20,488 bases of DNA. Origin: QAMX01 sp003149835 (GTDB lineage Bacteria; Bacillota; Clostridia; Oscillospirales; QAMX01). Made by a program: the position numbers and the translations under genes. Location: NCBI GenBank assembly GCA_959600635.1, contig CAUGMN010000050.1, positions 1 through 20,488 of the forward strand. The letters run 5' to 3'. Below are positions 5,796-13,677 of the stretch, one piece after another (the first letter of the stretch is position 1; each line of letters begins with the position of its first letter). Under the pieces are notes generated by a model, which was not told the origin of the DNA, made no database searches, and saw only the letters and a program-made list of their open reading frames with translations.

Positions 5796-7861
5796 GTGGA
5801 CGCTCAAAGCCAAATACCCAATCGATTGATCGACGCAGCCTCTCCGTATCTGCTGCAACACGCCTACAATCCTGTGCAGTGGTATCCGTGGGGAGAGGAG
5901 GCTTTCGAAAAAGCGCGGCTCGAAGATAAGCCCGTTTTCCTATCGATCGGGTATAGCTGACCTGTCTGCGACCATGTACCTGTCACTGGTGCCATGTGAT
6001 GGCGCGCGAATGCTTTGAAGACGCGGAAGTCGCGCAGGCGCTCAACGAATCCTTTGTCTCCGTCAAGGTCGACCGGGAAGAGCGGCCCGACATCGACAGC
6101 GTCTATATGCGCGCCTGTATGGCTTTTACCGGCAGCGGCGGCTGGCCGCTCAGCGCTTTTTTGACGCCCGACCAGCGGCCGTTTTTCGCCGGAACCTATT
6201 TTCCGAAAACCGGCCGCGGCGGCATGACGGGCTTTCTCGACCTGCTCGACGCGATCCGCAGCCGCTGGGCGGACAACCGGCAGACGCTGCTCGACGCGGC
6301 GGACGCCGTTCTCGGCAGTCTTTCCGGCTCTTCCGCCCCATCCCGCGCCGCGGCCGATGCGCCTTCCTCCTCTGCCGGTCAAGCGCTGCTCGACGCGGCC
6401 GCGGCCTATTTTTCCGCCTCCTTCGACGCGGAATGGGGCGGCTTCGGCGCCGCGCCCAAGTTCCCTATGCCCCATGTCCTGACGTTTCTGCTGACGCGCT
6501 ATGAGGCCGCGGGCGATCAGCGCCTGCTCGCAATGGCCGAAAAAACGCTGGAACAGATGTACCGCGGCGGCCTGTTCGACCATATCGGCTATGGTTTTTC
6601 GCGCTATTCCACCGACCGCCGCTTTCTGATCCCGCACTTTGAAAAAATGCTCTATGACAACGCCCTGCTGATCGTCGCCTACGCCCATGCTTTCCGCGTC
6701 ACCGGCAAAGAGCTGTACCAAACCGTCGCTTTCCGCACGGCCGATTATCTGCTCCGCGAAATGACGGATGCGGAGGGCGGCTTTTATTCGGCGCAGGACG
6801 CCGACAGCGACGGAGTTGAGGGAAAATACTACGTCTTTACCCGCGACGAGCTTTGCGCCGCGCTGGGCCCGGAGAGCGGCGAAGCCGCCGCCGACCGTCT
6901 CGGCATCGCCGAAACCGGCAATTTTACGAGAACATCCAGCGTCCCGAATCTGCTTGCCTCCGACAGCAGCGAAGGTCTGCCGGAGCGCTGGCTGCGCCCG
7001 CTCCGCGAATACCGCCGCTCGCGCGCGCGGCTCCGCACCGACGACAAGGTTCTCACCGCGTGGAACGCGCTGGCGATCGCCGCCTTTGCCGCGCTGTACC
7101 GGACGTTCGGCGACGAAGCCTGCCTCCGCGCCGCCGAAAAGGCGTGGCGTTTTATCGAGGACAGGCTCTGTGATGGCGATACGCTCTTTGTGGGCGCGCG
7201 CGGCGGACGCCGTACCGGTATGGGCTTTCTCGACGACTACGCTTTCGCCGTCCTCGCGCTTTTAAACCTGTATGAGGCGACGCTGGAACGCCGTTACCTC
7301 GACCGGGCCGTCGGCTTTGCCGCCCGCGCGGACGCGGAATTTCTCGATCAGCGCGGCGGCGGCTATTTTCTGTACGGCAAAACGCACTCGCCGCTCGTCG
7401 TTCGTCCCAAGGAGACCTATGACGGCGCGCTGCCGAGCGGCAACGGCGTCATGGCGTATAACCTCGTCCGGCTTTCCCAGCTGCCCGGCGGGGAGCGATA
7501 TCATGACGCCGCTGAGCGGCAGCTCCGCTTTCTCGCGCGCGAGGCGCAGGCCGCGCCCGCAGGCCACACGTTCTTTTTACAGGCGCTGTCGGAGCGGCTC
7601 TCGCCGCCGCCTTTGATCGTCTGCGCAGGCGCGGACGCAGCCGAACGCGCCCGGCTGATTCAAAAAGCGCCCTTCGCCGCCCGCCTCTGGACATGCGCGG
7701 CAAACGAAAACGGCTATTCGCTTCTCAACGGCCAAACGACCTACTACGTCTGCTCTGGGCATGCCTGCCGCCCGCCGACAAACGATCTCGGCGAAGCCGT
7801 GTCCATGGCCAAGAGCGCCTCATGCCCGCAGGGAGGAGCGCGGACGTATGAGAAACCGTAA
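5796..7861 (+). pseudogene. thioredoxin-domain DUF255 protein (YyaL/SSP411 family), frameshifted at the CxxC motif
   Basis: The gene starts with GTG at 5796 after GGGAGGTG. The first 54 codons give NRLIDAASPYLLQHAYNPVQ and end SIGYS before a TGA (5958-5960). The family then has TCHWCHVM, and those codons are present at 5978-6001 but in another frame. Removing exactly 20 nt (5958-5977) restores one frame of 681 residues, the normal family length. Downstream, ARECFEDAEVA, VKVDREERPDID, GGWPLSAFLTPD, GTYFP and FGAAPKFPMPH fit the thioredoxin-like domain, and the helical toroid-like domain follows (HFEKMLYDNALL, DEKVLTAWN-like DDKVLTAWNAL). The family's role is not firmly known; a redox or sugar-epimerase-like role has been suggested. 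As it stands the first domain is cut off. A GTG at 5996 could start a fragment lacking the CxxC. The gene lies 55 nt ahead of a redox enzyme in the same direction. Confidence 0.85.
5958..5997 (+). repeat. imperfect tandem duplication interrupting the CHWC codons
   Basis: The extra 20 nt at 5958-5977 read TG plus ACCTGTCTGCGACCATGT. The normal codons follow at 5978-5997 as ACCTGTCACTGGTGCCATGT. The two share ACCTGTC at the 5' end and CCATGT at the 3' end, so the extra block looks like a second, altered copy of the TCHWCHV codons two bases shorter. This shifts the frame by two and brings in an immediate TGA. Confidence 0.8.
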
Positions 7862-7916
7862 AATTTGAACACAGCGCCGTATTTCCGTCCGGAAACGGCC
7901 AAAAGGAGAAAAGTTT

Positions 7917-9221
7917 ATGCAATCCGTATGGAGCGCTACCGCCGGACTGCCGCGTTTTCCCGCGCTGCAAGGTCCTGTCAAAACCGACGTGCTCGTCATC
8001 GGCGGCGGCATGGCCGGGCTTCTATGCGCCTATCTGCTGCGCCAAAACGGCGTTTCCTGCGTGTTGGCCGAGGGAAAAACCATCTGCTCGGGCATTACCC
8101 AAAACACCACCGCCAAGGTCACCGCGCAGCACGGCCTGATCTACGACAAGCTGCTCCAAAGCGCCGGAAGCGAAAAGGCGCGGCAGTATCTGTGCGCCAA
8201 CCAGCGCGCGCTCGAAGAAATCCGGGCGCTCTGCGTACAGGCAGGCTGCGATTTTGAACAGAAGAGCGCGTTTGTCTATTCCATAAACGACCGGAAAAAG
8301 CTCGAACGCGAGCTGCGCGCGCTTGAACGGCTCGGCTATCGCGCGAGCTTCGCCGAAAGACTGCCTCTGCCCTTTGAAACCGCGGGCGCCGTCGAGTTTC
8401 CAAAGCAGGCGCAGTTTCACCCCCTCAAATTTGCCGCGCACATCGCCGGCGGCCTGACGATCTATGAAAACACCTTTGTCAAACGCATTGAAGGCCGCAA
8501 GGCCGTCACCGATCACGGCGAAATCCTCGCCGAAAAGATCATCGTCGCCACGCATTTTCCGTTTCTCAACAAGCACGGAAGCTATTTTTTAAAGCTCTAC
8601 CAGCACCGTTCTTATGTGCTGGCGCTGAAAAACGCCCCGGACGTCAACGGCATGTACGTCGACGAGGCGGAAAAGGGCCTGTCCTTCCGCAACTGGGACG
8701 GCCTGTTGCTCCTCGGCGGCGGCAGCCACAGAACCGGCAAAAGCGGCGGCAACTGGCGCGAGCTGCGCGCCTTTGCCGCCGAGCGCTACCCCCACGCGGA
8801 GGAGAGCTATGCCTGGGCGACGCAGGACTGCATGAGCCTCGACGGAATCCCCTATATCGGCCCATACTCCAAAAGCACGCCGGGGCTCTATGTCGCCTCC
8901 GGCTTCAACAAATGGGGCATGACCTCGTCGATGGCGGCGGCGATGATCCTCTCGGATATGGTCGCCGGCCGTCCTAACGACTGCGCGGCCGTTTTTTCGC
9001 CGCAGCGGAGCATTTTGAAGCCGCAGCTCGCCGTCAACGGCTTCGAAGCCGTCGTTCATCTCCTTACGCCTGCCGGACGGCGCTGTCCGCATCTGGGGTG
9101 CGCGCTGAAATGGAACCCCGCGGAGCACAGCTGGGACTGCCCCTGTCACGGCTCGCGCTTTGCCGAGGACGGCGCGCTGCTCAATAACCCCGCCACAGGT
9201 CCTGCCGGCGTGCAAAAATAA
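7917..9221 (+). CDS. FAD-dependent oxidoreductase with C-terminal Rieske [2Fe-2S] domain
   Basis: The protein has 434 residues. ATG at 7917 follows AAAAGGAG with 8-nt spacing. The N-terminal Rossmann FAD-binding motif VIGGGMAGLL (27-36) opens a D-amino-acid-oxidase-like (DAO) domain with GITQNTTAKVTAQHG and, late in the domain, DGIPYIGPY and VASGFNKWGMT, typical of this Firmicute group. The last 48 residues are a Rieske domain: C390-P-H392 and C408-P-C-H411 supply the two Cys and two His ligands of a [2Fe-2S] cluster. The enzyme should be cytoplasmic and pass electrons between FAD and the cluster; the substrate is unknown. It follows the DUF255 gene with a 55-nt gap and probably shares its transcript. 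The tail after the cluster (NNPATGPAGVQK) is slightly short for the family. Confidence 0.93.
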   Translation: MQSVWSATAGLPRFPALQGPVKTDVLVIGGGMAGLLCAYLLRQNGVSCVLAEGKTICSGITQNTTAKVTAQHGLIYDKLLQSAGSEKARQYLCANQRALEEIRALCVQAGCDFEQKSAFVYSINDRKKLERELRALERLGYRASFAERLPLPFETAGAVEFPKQAQFHPLKFAAHIAGGLTIYENTFVKRIEGRKAVTDHGEILAEKIIVATHFPFLNKHGSYFLKLYQHRSYVLALKNAPDVNGMYVDEAEKGLSFRNWDGLLLLGGGSHRTGKSGGNWRELRAFAAERYPHAEESYAWATQDCMSLDGIPYIGPYSKSTPGLYVASGFNKWGMTSSMAAAMILSDMVAGRPNDCAAVFSPQRSILKPQLAVNGFEAVVHLLTPAGRRCPHLGCALKWNPAEHSWDCPCHGSRFAEDGALLNNPATGPAGVQK

Positions 9222-9278
9222 GCGGCGCGCAGCGCCGTTCGCCATGACCTCTCCGAAAACAGGCGCTCCCCGTCAGCA

Positions 9279-9325
9279 GTCCGCCGGCCGTTCCGATGCG
9301 TCGGAACGGCCGGCGGACGGTTTTC
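9279..9325 (+). terminator. terminator between convergent oxidoreductase and spmB genes
   Basis: A perfect 18-bp stem (9279-9296 with 9301-9318) around a TGCG tetraloop is followed by GGTTTTC on the plus strand. It lies 57 nt after the oxidoreductase stop. The U-tract is short, but the stem is exceptionally stable and would also act on leftward transcripts from spmB. Confidence 0.8.
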
Positions 9326-9372
9326 AGGCGTTTCCACAAACAGGCGGATGCAGCCGCCGCGCTCTCCATCTC

Positions 9373-9903
9373 TCATCCCCACAGCAGCCGCACCGCGGCC
9401 GCCGAGACAAAAAACGCCGTCGCCTCGGCGGCAAAGGCGGCGATCAGCGCATAGCGCGTTTTTTTGACGCCCGCCGCGCCGAAATAGACGCTCGCAGTAT
9501 ACAGCGTCGTCTCGCTCGACGCGAGCATGACCGCCGCCATGCGTCCGGCCAAGCTGTCGACGCCGGAGCTCTTCATCACATCCGACGCCGCGGCCAATGC
9601 GCCGCTGCCGGAAAACGGCCGCAGCAGCACCAGCGGCGTCAGCTCCGCGGGGACGCCGAGGAGATCCAGCAGCGGCCGCACCGCGGCGGCCAGCAGCTCG
9701 AACGCCCCCGAAGCGCGCAGCATGTAGACCGCGCAGAGCAGGCCGCACAGCACGGGGATGAGCCGCCCAACCGTTTTCAGCCCTTCACGCGCGCCGTCTG
9801 TGAGCACGGTAAAGACATCCTGCTTTTTATACAGCGCGGCGGCGCCGGCGGCGAGCAGCAGCAGCGGCAGCGTCACCGCGCTCAGCCGTATCACCCACTG
9901 CAT
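9373..9903 (-). CDS. spmB: spore maturation protein SpmB
   Basis: The protein has 176 residues, matching the roughly 178 of Bacillus SpmB. SpmA and SpmB are membrane proteins of the nucleoside-recognition (Gate) type needed for dehydration of the spore core during endospore maturation. Hydrophobic segments are near residues 5-24, 47-63 and 152-172. The motifs RPFSGSGA (95-102) and SSETTLYTASVYFGA (129-143) are characteristic. The ATG at 9903 is chosen because the family starts here; the same frame is open further upstream only because it shadows spmA. It overlaps the end of spmA by 13 nt, so translation is likely coupled. Its presence is the clearest sign that the organism forms, or descends from, spore formers. 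Confidence 0.95.
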   Translation of the reverse strand: MQWVIRLSAVTLPLLLLAAGAAALYKKQDVFTVLTDGAREGLKTVGRLIPVLCGLLCAVYMLRASGAFELLAAAVRPLLDLLGVPAELTPLVLLRPFSGSGALAAASDVMKSSGVDSLAGRMAAVMLASSETTLYTASVYFGAAGVKKTRYALIAAFAAEATAFFVSAAAVRLLWG

Positions 9904-10520
9904 GACTTCGCCCCCGTTTTCCCATGGCGAGCGCGCCGGCGCGCCCTGCCGCCGCACCGCTCGCACAGAAACGCCACGCCAAGCCCCGCGGCGAGCGCGG
10001 CGACCGACGCAATCCACACCGCCGGCAGAATATCGAACGGCGAAGCCGCGCCGAGGCCGGAGCGCACCGACGCGATCGTCGCGGGAATCAGTTGCAGCGA
10101 GGCCGTGTTCAGGACGACGAGGTTGCAGAGCTCCCGCGACGCCGTTCCGCCCGCGCACCGCTTGCCAAGCGCCTCGGCCGCCGCCATCCCCAGCGGCGTT
10201 GCGGCGTTGCCCAGCCCCAAAATATTGGCGCTGACGTTGGCGCTGATCTTTTCCATGACCGGCCTGTCTCCGGACACGGCCGGAAACAGCTTTGACAGAC
10301 AGGGGGCGATCATCCGGCTCAGGCGCTCCGTCGCGCCGCTGACGCGCAGAAGCTCCATCACGCCCGACCAGAGACAGATCGGTCCGGCGATGGCCAGACA
10401 GAGCTCAACCGCCGCGGCCGCCCCCTCCATCGCCGCCGCGCCGACCGCATCGAGCCGGCCGTTGACCGCGCCGACGGCAAACGCCGCGCCGACCATGATG
10501 ACCCATATATAAGAAAGCAC
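9891..10520 (-). CDS. spmA: spore maturation protein SpmA
   Basis: The protein has 209 residues and is the partner of SpmB in spore core dehydration. It starts with GTG at 10520, preceded by GAGGAG nine bases upstream. The Gate-domain signatures are GLGNAATPLG (102-111) and LNTASLQLIPATIAS (137-151). Hydrophobic segments lie near 1-20, 38-58, 128-150 and 165-185. The C-terminus is a basic tail (GGRARRRARHGKTG). The GTG and the ribosome binding site sit in a large inverted repeat (10517-10569), so initiation could be controlled by RNA folding. The gene lies 54 nt downstream of vanW in the same direction. Confidence 0.95.
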   Translation of the reverse strand: MLSYIWVIMVGAAFAVGAVNGRLDAVGAAAMEGAAAAVELCLAIAGPICLWSGVMELLRVSGATERLSRMIAPCLSKLFPAVSGDRPVMEKISANVSANILGLGNAATPLGMAAAEALGKRCAGGTASRELCNLVVLNTASLQLIPATIASVRSGLGAASPFDILPAVWIASVAALAAGLGVAFLCERCGGRARRRARHGKTGAKSCSG

Positions 10521-10569
10521 CCGGCATATCTCCTCTCCGCATCGTTCAAAGAATAGATATGCCGTGTGC
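10517..10569 (-). promoter_or_regulatory. inverted repeat enclosing the spmA ribosome binding site and start codon
   Basis: GCACCCGGCATATCT (10517-10531) and AGATATGCCGTGTGC (10555-10569) are complementary at 14 of 15 positions. In the minus-strand RNA the GTG start codon of spmA is inside the 3' arm and the GAGGAG site is at the edge of the loop. The 3' arm is followed by UUUCUU, so the structure could serve as a leaky terminator between vanW and spmA, a translational gate, or both. Confidence 0.6.
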
Positions 10570-10574
10570 TGGCG

Positions 10575-11411
10575 TTACATTCTGATTTTCTCAGCAGGAA
10601 TCAGCGCCGCGTCGTAAAGCACGCGCGCGTGGTTGCGGCGCAGTACCTCGCAGCCGACGGTGTTTCCGGTGCGGCGGTCGATTTGCTCGCGCCGGATCTC
10701 TCCGTTTCGGTAATACACGTTGTTTTCCACGGAAAAAAACTCATTTTCCACATGAATGTGGTATTTTTCCGGCTGCGGCCGGTCAGAGCGCAGCTCCCCG
10801 CACAGATATTCCCCGTCGACCCATGTCACAAGCTGATACGTCCTGTCAGTCGTATTCCGGAACCGATAATCCAGATAGTTGTAAGCAATCGAGGTTCCCG
10901 TTCCAAACGGCACCTGCCGCCCATAGTCCGGAAAGAAATCCGCGCCGTCGTGATGATGGTGCTCGCAGATCTCCATCGGCGTGTGCAGAATCATCCAGTG
11001 AATCAGGTTGGTAAACTGGCACATACCGCCGCCGACTGCCTGGCCGGTCTTCCCGTTTTTGAAAACCAGCCCCTCACGATACCCCTCGCGGCGCGTGCAT
11101 GAGCCGACCAGCGCCCAGAAGGAAAATACCTGGCCGGGCCGGATGACAATGCCGCTGATCTTCGGCGCGGCCAGCGCCAGATTCACCGCCTTGTTTTCCT
11201 GAAGCTCCGGTGAAACATCGCCGAGCCGTCGCCGGATCAGCGCCTTGTGGCGGTATACAAGCTCCGGCAGCGGCGCCCGCCGGTGACGCGCCAGCCGGCC
11301 GAGCAACAGGGCGTTTTTCAGATGCCGAAGCAGCCGGCATTTCCAGACGGAAATTCGGTATGCAGTCGGCGACAAATCGCAGAAAAGTCTCCTTTGAGCC
11401 GGTGGTTTCAA
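10575..11411 (-). CDS. VanW family protein
   Basis: The protein has 278 residues. VanW was named from the VanB-type vancomycin-resistance cluster, but most Firmicute homologues are chromosomal, outside van clusters, and of unknown function related to the cell wall. TTG at 11411 is the start because AAAGGAG sits eight bases upstream and the product then begins like other family members (RRLFCDLSPTAYRISVWKC). The frame is open further upstream without a site. Family signatures are QENKAVNLALAAPKISG (71-87), GQVFSFW (93-99), VGGGMCQFTNLIHW (126-139), EHHHHDG (150-156) and VPFGTGTSIAYNYLDYRF (167-184). No van ligase, dehydrogenase or VanRS genes are near, so it gives no evidence of resistance. 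A promoter lies about 60 nt upstream. spmA and spmB follow directly. Confidence 0.93.
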   Translation of the reverse strand: MKPPAQRRLFCDLSPTAYRISVWKCRLLRHLKNALLLGRLARHRRAPLPELVYRHKALIRRRLGDVSPELQENKAVNLALAAPKISGIVIRPGQVFSFWALVGSCTRREGYREGLVFKNGKTGQAVGGGMCQFTNLIHWMILHTPMEICEHHHHDGADFFPDYGRQVPFGTGTSIAYNYLDYRFRNTTDRTYQLVTWVDGEYLCGELRSDRPQPEKYHIHVENEFFSVENNVYYRNGEIRREQIDRRTGNTVGCEVLRRNHARVLYDAALIPAEKIRM

Positions 11412-11470
11412 ACCAATCGCTCCTTTACTGTATCGGTTCGCGGCCACAGAAGGCCGTCGCACAAAAATAT

Positions 11471-11499
11471 ATGATAACACATCGAGAAAAAAAACGCAA
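11471..11499 (-). promoter_or_regulatory. probable promoter of vanW(-spmA-spmB)
   Basis: On the minus strand TTGCGT (11494-11499), a 17-bp T-rich spacer and TATCAT (11471-11476) precede the vanW start by 60 nt. The match is moderate in the -35 and good in the -10. Confidence 0.6.
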
Positions 11500-11553
11500 G
11501 AGCCACGCGGCAGCCATCTGACGACAATCCGGATACCTTTCGCGTTTACCCAT

Positions 11554-11585
11554 AAAAACGGGCGGGGAAAGCGCTCCCCGCCCGT
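11554..11585 (-). terminator. terminator of the NlpC/P60 operon
   Basis: A perfect 11-bp GC stem ACGGGCGGGGA (11558-11568) / TCCCCGCCCGT (11575-11585) with a 6-nt loop is followed on the minus strand by UUUUU (A11554-A11558). It lies 28 nt beyond the stop of the second hydrolase gene. Confidence 0.92.
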
Positions 11586-11613
11586 CATACGGTTTCATCT
11601 ATTCAGTTTATTT

Positions 11614-12474
11614 TCAGACGATGCGCCGTGCGCCTCTGTAAGTATTGTAATAGTAGCTGCCCGGCGTCATCGAGACAATCTTAACGCAGGAGCGCGAGTT
11701 CGGCGCGTGGATCATCTGGCCGTTGCCGAGGTAAATGCCGACGTGCGTGATGCTGCCGCGGCCGGCGGTGTCGAAGAACACCAGATCGCCGGGCTGGAGC
11801 TCGGAATAGGTCACGCGCACACCGTCGAGATACAGGCTCGTGCGGCTCTTAAAGGTATAACCGTTATACTGTTTGAAAACATAGGTCACAAGCCCCGAGC
11901 AGTCAAAGCCCGTGGAGGGCGATGTTCCGCCGTAGCAATACCGGTAGCCGACATAGCGCCTGGCGATCGCCGCGACCGCCTCGCCCGCCGAGGTTTTGGG
12001 CGCTTCGCCGACGGCGACGTAATCCGCGCTCATATATCCTTCCAGGCTGCCCTTTGAGATCTTATACCAGCCGTTTTCCAGCCCGTTGATCTCCACCGCC
12101 GCGCCCTTGCACAGTCCGCCGAGCACGGCCGCGCTGCCGTCGGCGGCCTTTCTGACGTATACATACGACCCTGTGACATAACCGGATACCGGCTCCTGCT
12201 TGACCTCGACGTAATCGGCGGACATATAGCCGACGTCGCCGTCATAGCTGATTTTATACCAGCCGCTGTCCTCCTCGCCGAGCACGGCGACCGTCCCGCC
12301 CTGCGCGACGCTTGTCAACACCTGAGCCTCCGTGGTCGGAGCCTCGCGCAGGTTGACAACGCTGCCCGTCACTTCGCCGGTTTTGACCTCGTCGGCATAG
12401 GCCGACGTTCCAATGTAAATCATCATCGCCGTCATCACGGCGCTCATCACCAGTAGCTTCATACCTTTCTGCAT
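11614..12474 (-). CDS. secreted SH3-SH3-NlpC/P60 cell-wall hydrolase (downstream copy)
   Basis: The protein has 286 residues and is predicted to be a D,L-endopeptidase acting on peptidoglycan stem peptides outside the cell. A signal peptide (about 1-27, ending AYA) is followed by two bacterial SH3 domains (about 33-91 and 98-155; each ends GYMSADYV), then the NlpC/P60 domain (165-286). The catalytic triad is C192 in FDCSGLVTYVF, H244 in ITHVGIYLG and H256 in MIHAP. ATG at 12474 was chosen for GAGGTG six bases upstream and the signal peptide; a longer frame has neither. It is the second gene of a two-gene operon, 38 nt after a paralogue with the same domain order. Confidence 0.95.
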   Translation of the reverse strand: MQKGMKLLVMSAVMTAMMIYIGTSAYADEVKTGEVTGSVVNLREAPTTEAQVLTSVAQGGTVAVLGEEDSGWYKISYDGDVGYMSADYVEVKQEPVSGYVTGSYVYVRKAADGSAAVLGGLCKGAAVEINGLENGWYKISKGSLEGYMSADYVAVGEAPKTSAGEAVAAIARRYVGYRYCYGGTSPSTGFDCSGLVTYVFKQYNGYTFKSRTSLYLDGVRVTYSELQPGDLVFFDTAGRGSITHVGIYLGNGQMIHAPNSRSCVKIVSMTPGSYYYNTYRGARRIV

Positions 12475-12512
12475 GAGCTTCACCTCGCTTTTCTCAGAGT
12501 GGCCCTGATTCG

Positions 12513-13403
12513 TCAGGCGATCCGTCTTGCGCATACAAACGTCCTCGCGTAATAGCTGCCCGACGCCATCGACTCAATCCGCACCGACGTGCCCGGTTTG
12601 GGCGCGTGGATAAACTGCCCGCCGCCGACGTAGATGCCGACGTGCGTGATGTTGCCTCTGCCGGCCGTGTCAAAGAAGACCAGGTCTCCCGGGGCCAGAT
12701 TGGCGTATTTAATGCTGGTTCCGTTCAGGTACAGCCGGGTTCTGAGCTTAAACTTATAGCCGCTCCACTCGTTGTAGACGTAGGTAACCAGCCCCGAACA
12801 GTCAAAGCCCTTCGGCGTGGAGCCGCCCCAGACATAGGGAACGCCGATGTATTTCTTGGCGATGTTGACGATCTTCTGCCCTTCGGTGACCGTCGTGTGC
12901 GTGACGGTCGTCGTCGTGGCGACCTTGATCGGCTCAACGTAGTCCGGGTGCATAAAGCCCTTGTAATCGCCGTAGCTGACTTCATACCAGCCGTCCTTGA
13001 TGCCGTTGATTTTGACGTTTAAGCCCTCGCTCAGCGTCGCCCGCGCCGTGGAGGCCGAGCTCGTGTCCGCCCGCAGGTAGACAAACGACCCTGTGACGAC
13101 GCCGGAGCCGTACGTTCCCTCGTCCTGGCAGTACGGGTCGAGGTAATCGGCCGACATATAGCCCACCGTTCCGTTATAGCCGACCTTGAACCAGTTGTTG
13201 ACCTGCTCCATGACGATGACCTTGCAGCCCTTGGAAACGCTCAGCATCCATTTTCCGTTCACCGAGGGCGTCTCGCGGATGTTGACGACGTTGCCCGTCA
13301 CTGTGCCCGAGCGAACCTCCGTCGCATGGGCGCCCGATGAAAATACGATCGCCGCCATCACCATCACCATGGCGGATAACAGGATTTTCAGCTTTCTGCT
13401 CAT
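12513..13403 (-). CDS. secreted SH3-SH3-NlpC/P60 cell-wall hydrolase (upstream copy)
   Basis: The protein has 296 residues. A signal peptide (1-27, ending AHA) is followed by SH3 domains at about 31-90 and 101-157, a Thr-rich linker (ATTTTVTHTTVTEG, 162-175) and the NlpC/P60 domain (176-296). Catalytic residues are C202 in FDCSGLVTYVY, H254 in ITHVGIYVG and H266 in FIHAP. It should cleave peptidoglycan stem peptides and be bound to the wall by the SH3 domains. ATG at 13403 follows GGAGGAT. It is the first gene of a tandem pair; both copies end in a CARRIA/GARRIV tail, so they arose by duplication. A strong promoter surrounded by direct and inverted GTTAC motifs lies about 90 nt upstream. Confidence 0.95.
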   Translation of the reverse strand: MSRKLKILLSAMVMVMAAIVFSSGAHATEVRSGTVTGNVVNIRETPSVNGKWMLSVSKGCKVIVMEQVNNWFKVGYNGTVGYMSADYLDPYCQDEGTYGSGVVTGSFVYLRADTSSASTARATLSEGLNVKINGIKDGWYEVSYGDYKGFMHPDYVEPIKVATTTTVTHTTVTEGQKIVNIAKKYIGVPYVWGGSTPKGFDCSGLVTYVYNEWSGYKFKLRTRLYLNGTSIKYANLAPGDLVFFDTAGRGNITHVGIYVGGGQFIHAPKPGTSVRIESMASGSYYARTFVCARRIA

Positions 13404-13463
13404 TTGGTCAATATCCTCCGTGGACCGTTCTCCGGCCCGTCATTCATCAAACCCGTTTCTAAA

Positions 13464-13480
13464 ATTACAATTCGGTAACA
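13464..13480 (-). promoter_or_regulatory. WalR-like box downstream of the NlpC/P60 start of transcription
   Basis: On the minus strand TGTTAC, five bases, TGTAAT fits the published WalR (YycF) consensus TGTWAH-N5-TGTWAH at every position. It lies roughly +6 to +22 from the predicted transcription start. WalRK controls wall-hydrolase genes in low-G+C Firmicutes, so the target makes sense. Whether this organism's regulator uses the same box is inference. Confidence 0.5.
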
Positions 13481-13512
13481 GCCGATGACAGTAGTATACC
13501 ACCCTGTTACCG
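13473..13512. promoter_or_regulatory. inverted repeat CGGTAACAG/CTGTTACCG spanning the -10
   Basis: Perfect 9-bp arms at 13473-13481 and 13504-13512 lie 31 bp centre to centre, about three helical turns, with the -10 element between them. The geometry would let a dimeric regulator bind both arms on one DNA face and block the promoter. The right arm also forms TGTTAC-N5-TGTCAA with the complement of the -35 box, a near WalR match. Confidence 0.5.
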
Positions 13513-13521
13513 CTTTGTCAA
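13493..13521 (-). promoter_or_regulatory. promoter of the NlpC/P60 operon
   Basis: On the minus strand TTGACA (13516-13521), 17 bp and TATACT (13493-13498) are a near-perfect sigma-A promoter, with transcription predicted to begin near 13486. The leader of about 80 nt contains the WalR-like box. Confidence 0.87.
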
Positions 13522-13677
13522 CGTTTTCAGCCCGTAAATTTCCGCAGCTTCGTTTTTTTAGTATTATTCACCAAATTATGAACCTGATTTTTGTGCATAA
13601 TGCCGGTTGTTTTTTGTCAATTTGTGCTTACGCTCTAAAAAACGGCGTTTGCTCCCCTTTCCAAGCGGCCGCGTTTT
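13522..13677. other. AT-richer part of the divergent intergenic region
   Basis: Between the NlpC/P60 and GNAT promoters there is no gene. The stretch is AT-rich in its middle (13545-13630) and contains no strong hairpin that I can find. Confidence 0.5.

Noticed and set aside
5955..5980. Translational bypassing (T4 gene 60 type) over the 20 nt in the DUF255 gene
   Set aside because: A stop directly after the last good codon fits, but take-off (AGC) and landing (TGT) codons do not match and no flanking hairpin is seen. A duplication error explains it more simply.
5864..6721. 285-codon minus-strand open frame opposite the DUF255 gene
   Set aside because: Antisense shadow; no start signal and no recognisable domain.
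9160..10512. 450-codon plus-strand open frame
   Set aside because: It is antisense to spmB and spmA, Arg/Pro/Ala-rich, with no ribosome binding site; a shadow caused by high G+C.
10575..11411. Vancomycin resistance
   Set aside because: A VanW homologue alone, without ligase, dehydrogenase, dipeptidase or VanRS genes, is common in Clostridia and gives no evidence of resistance.
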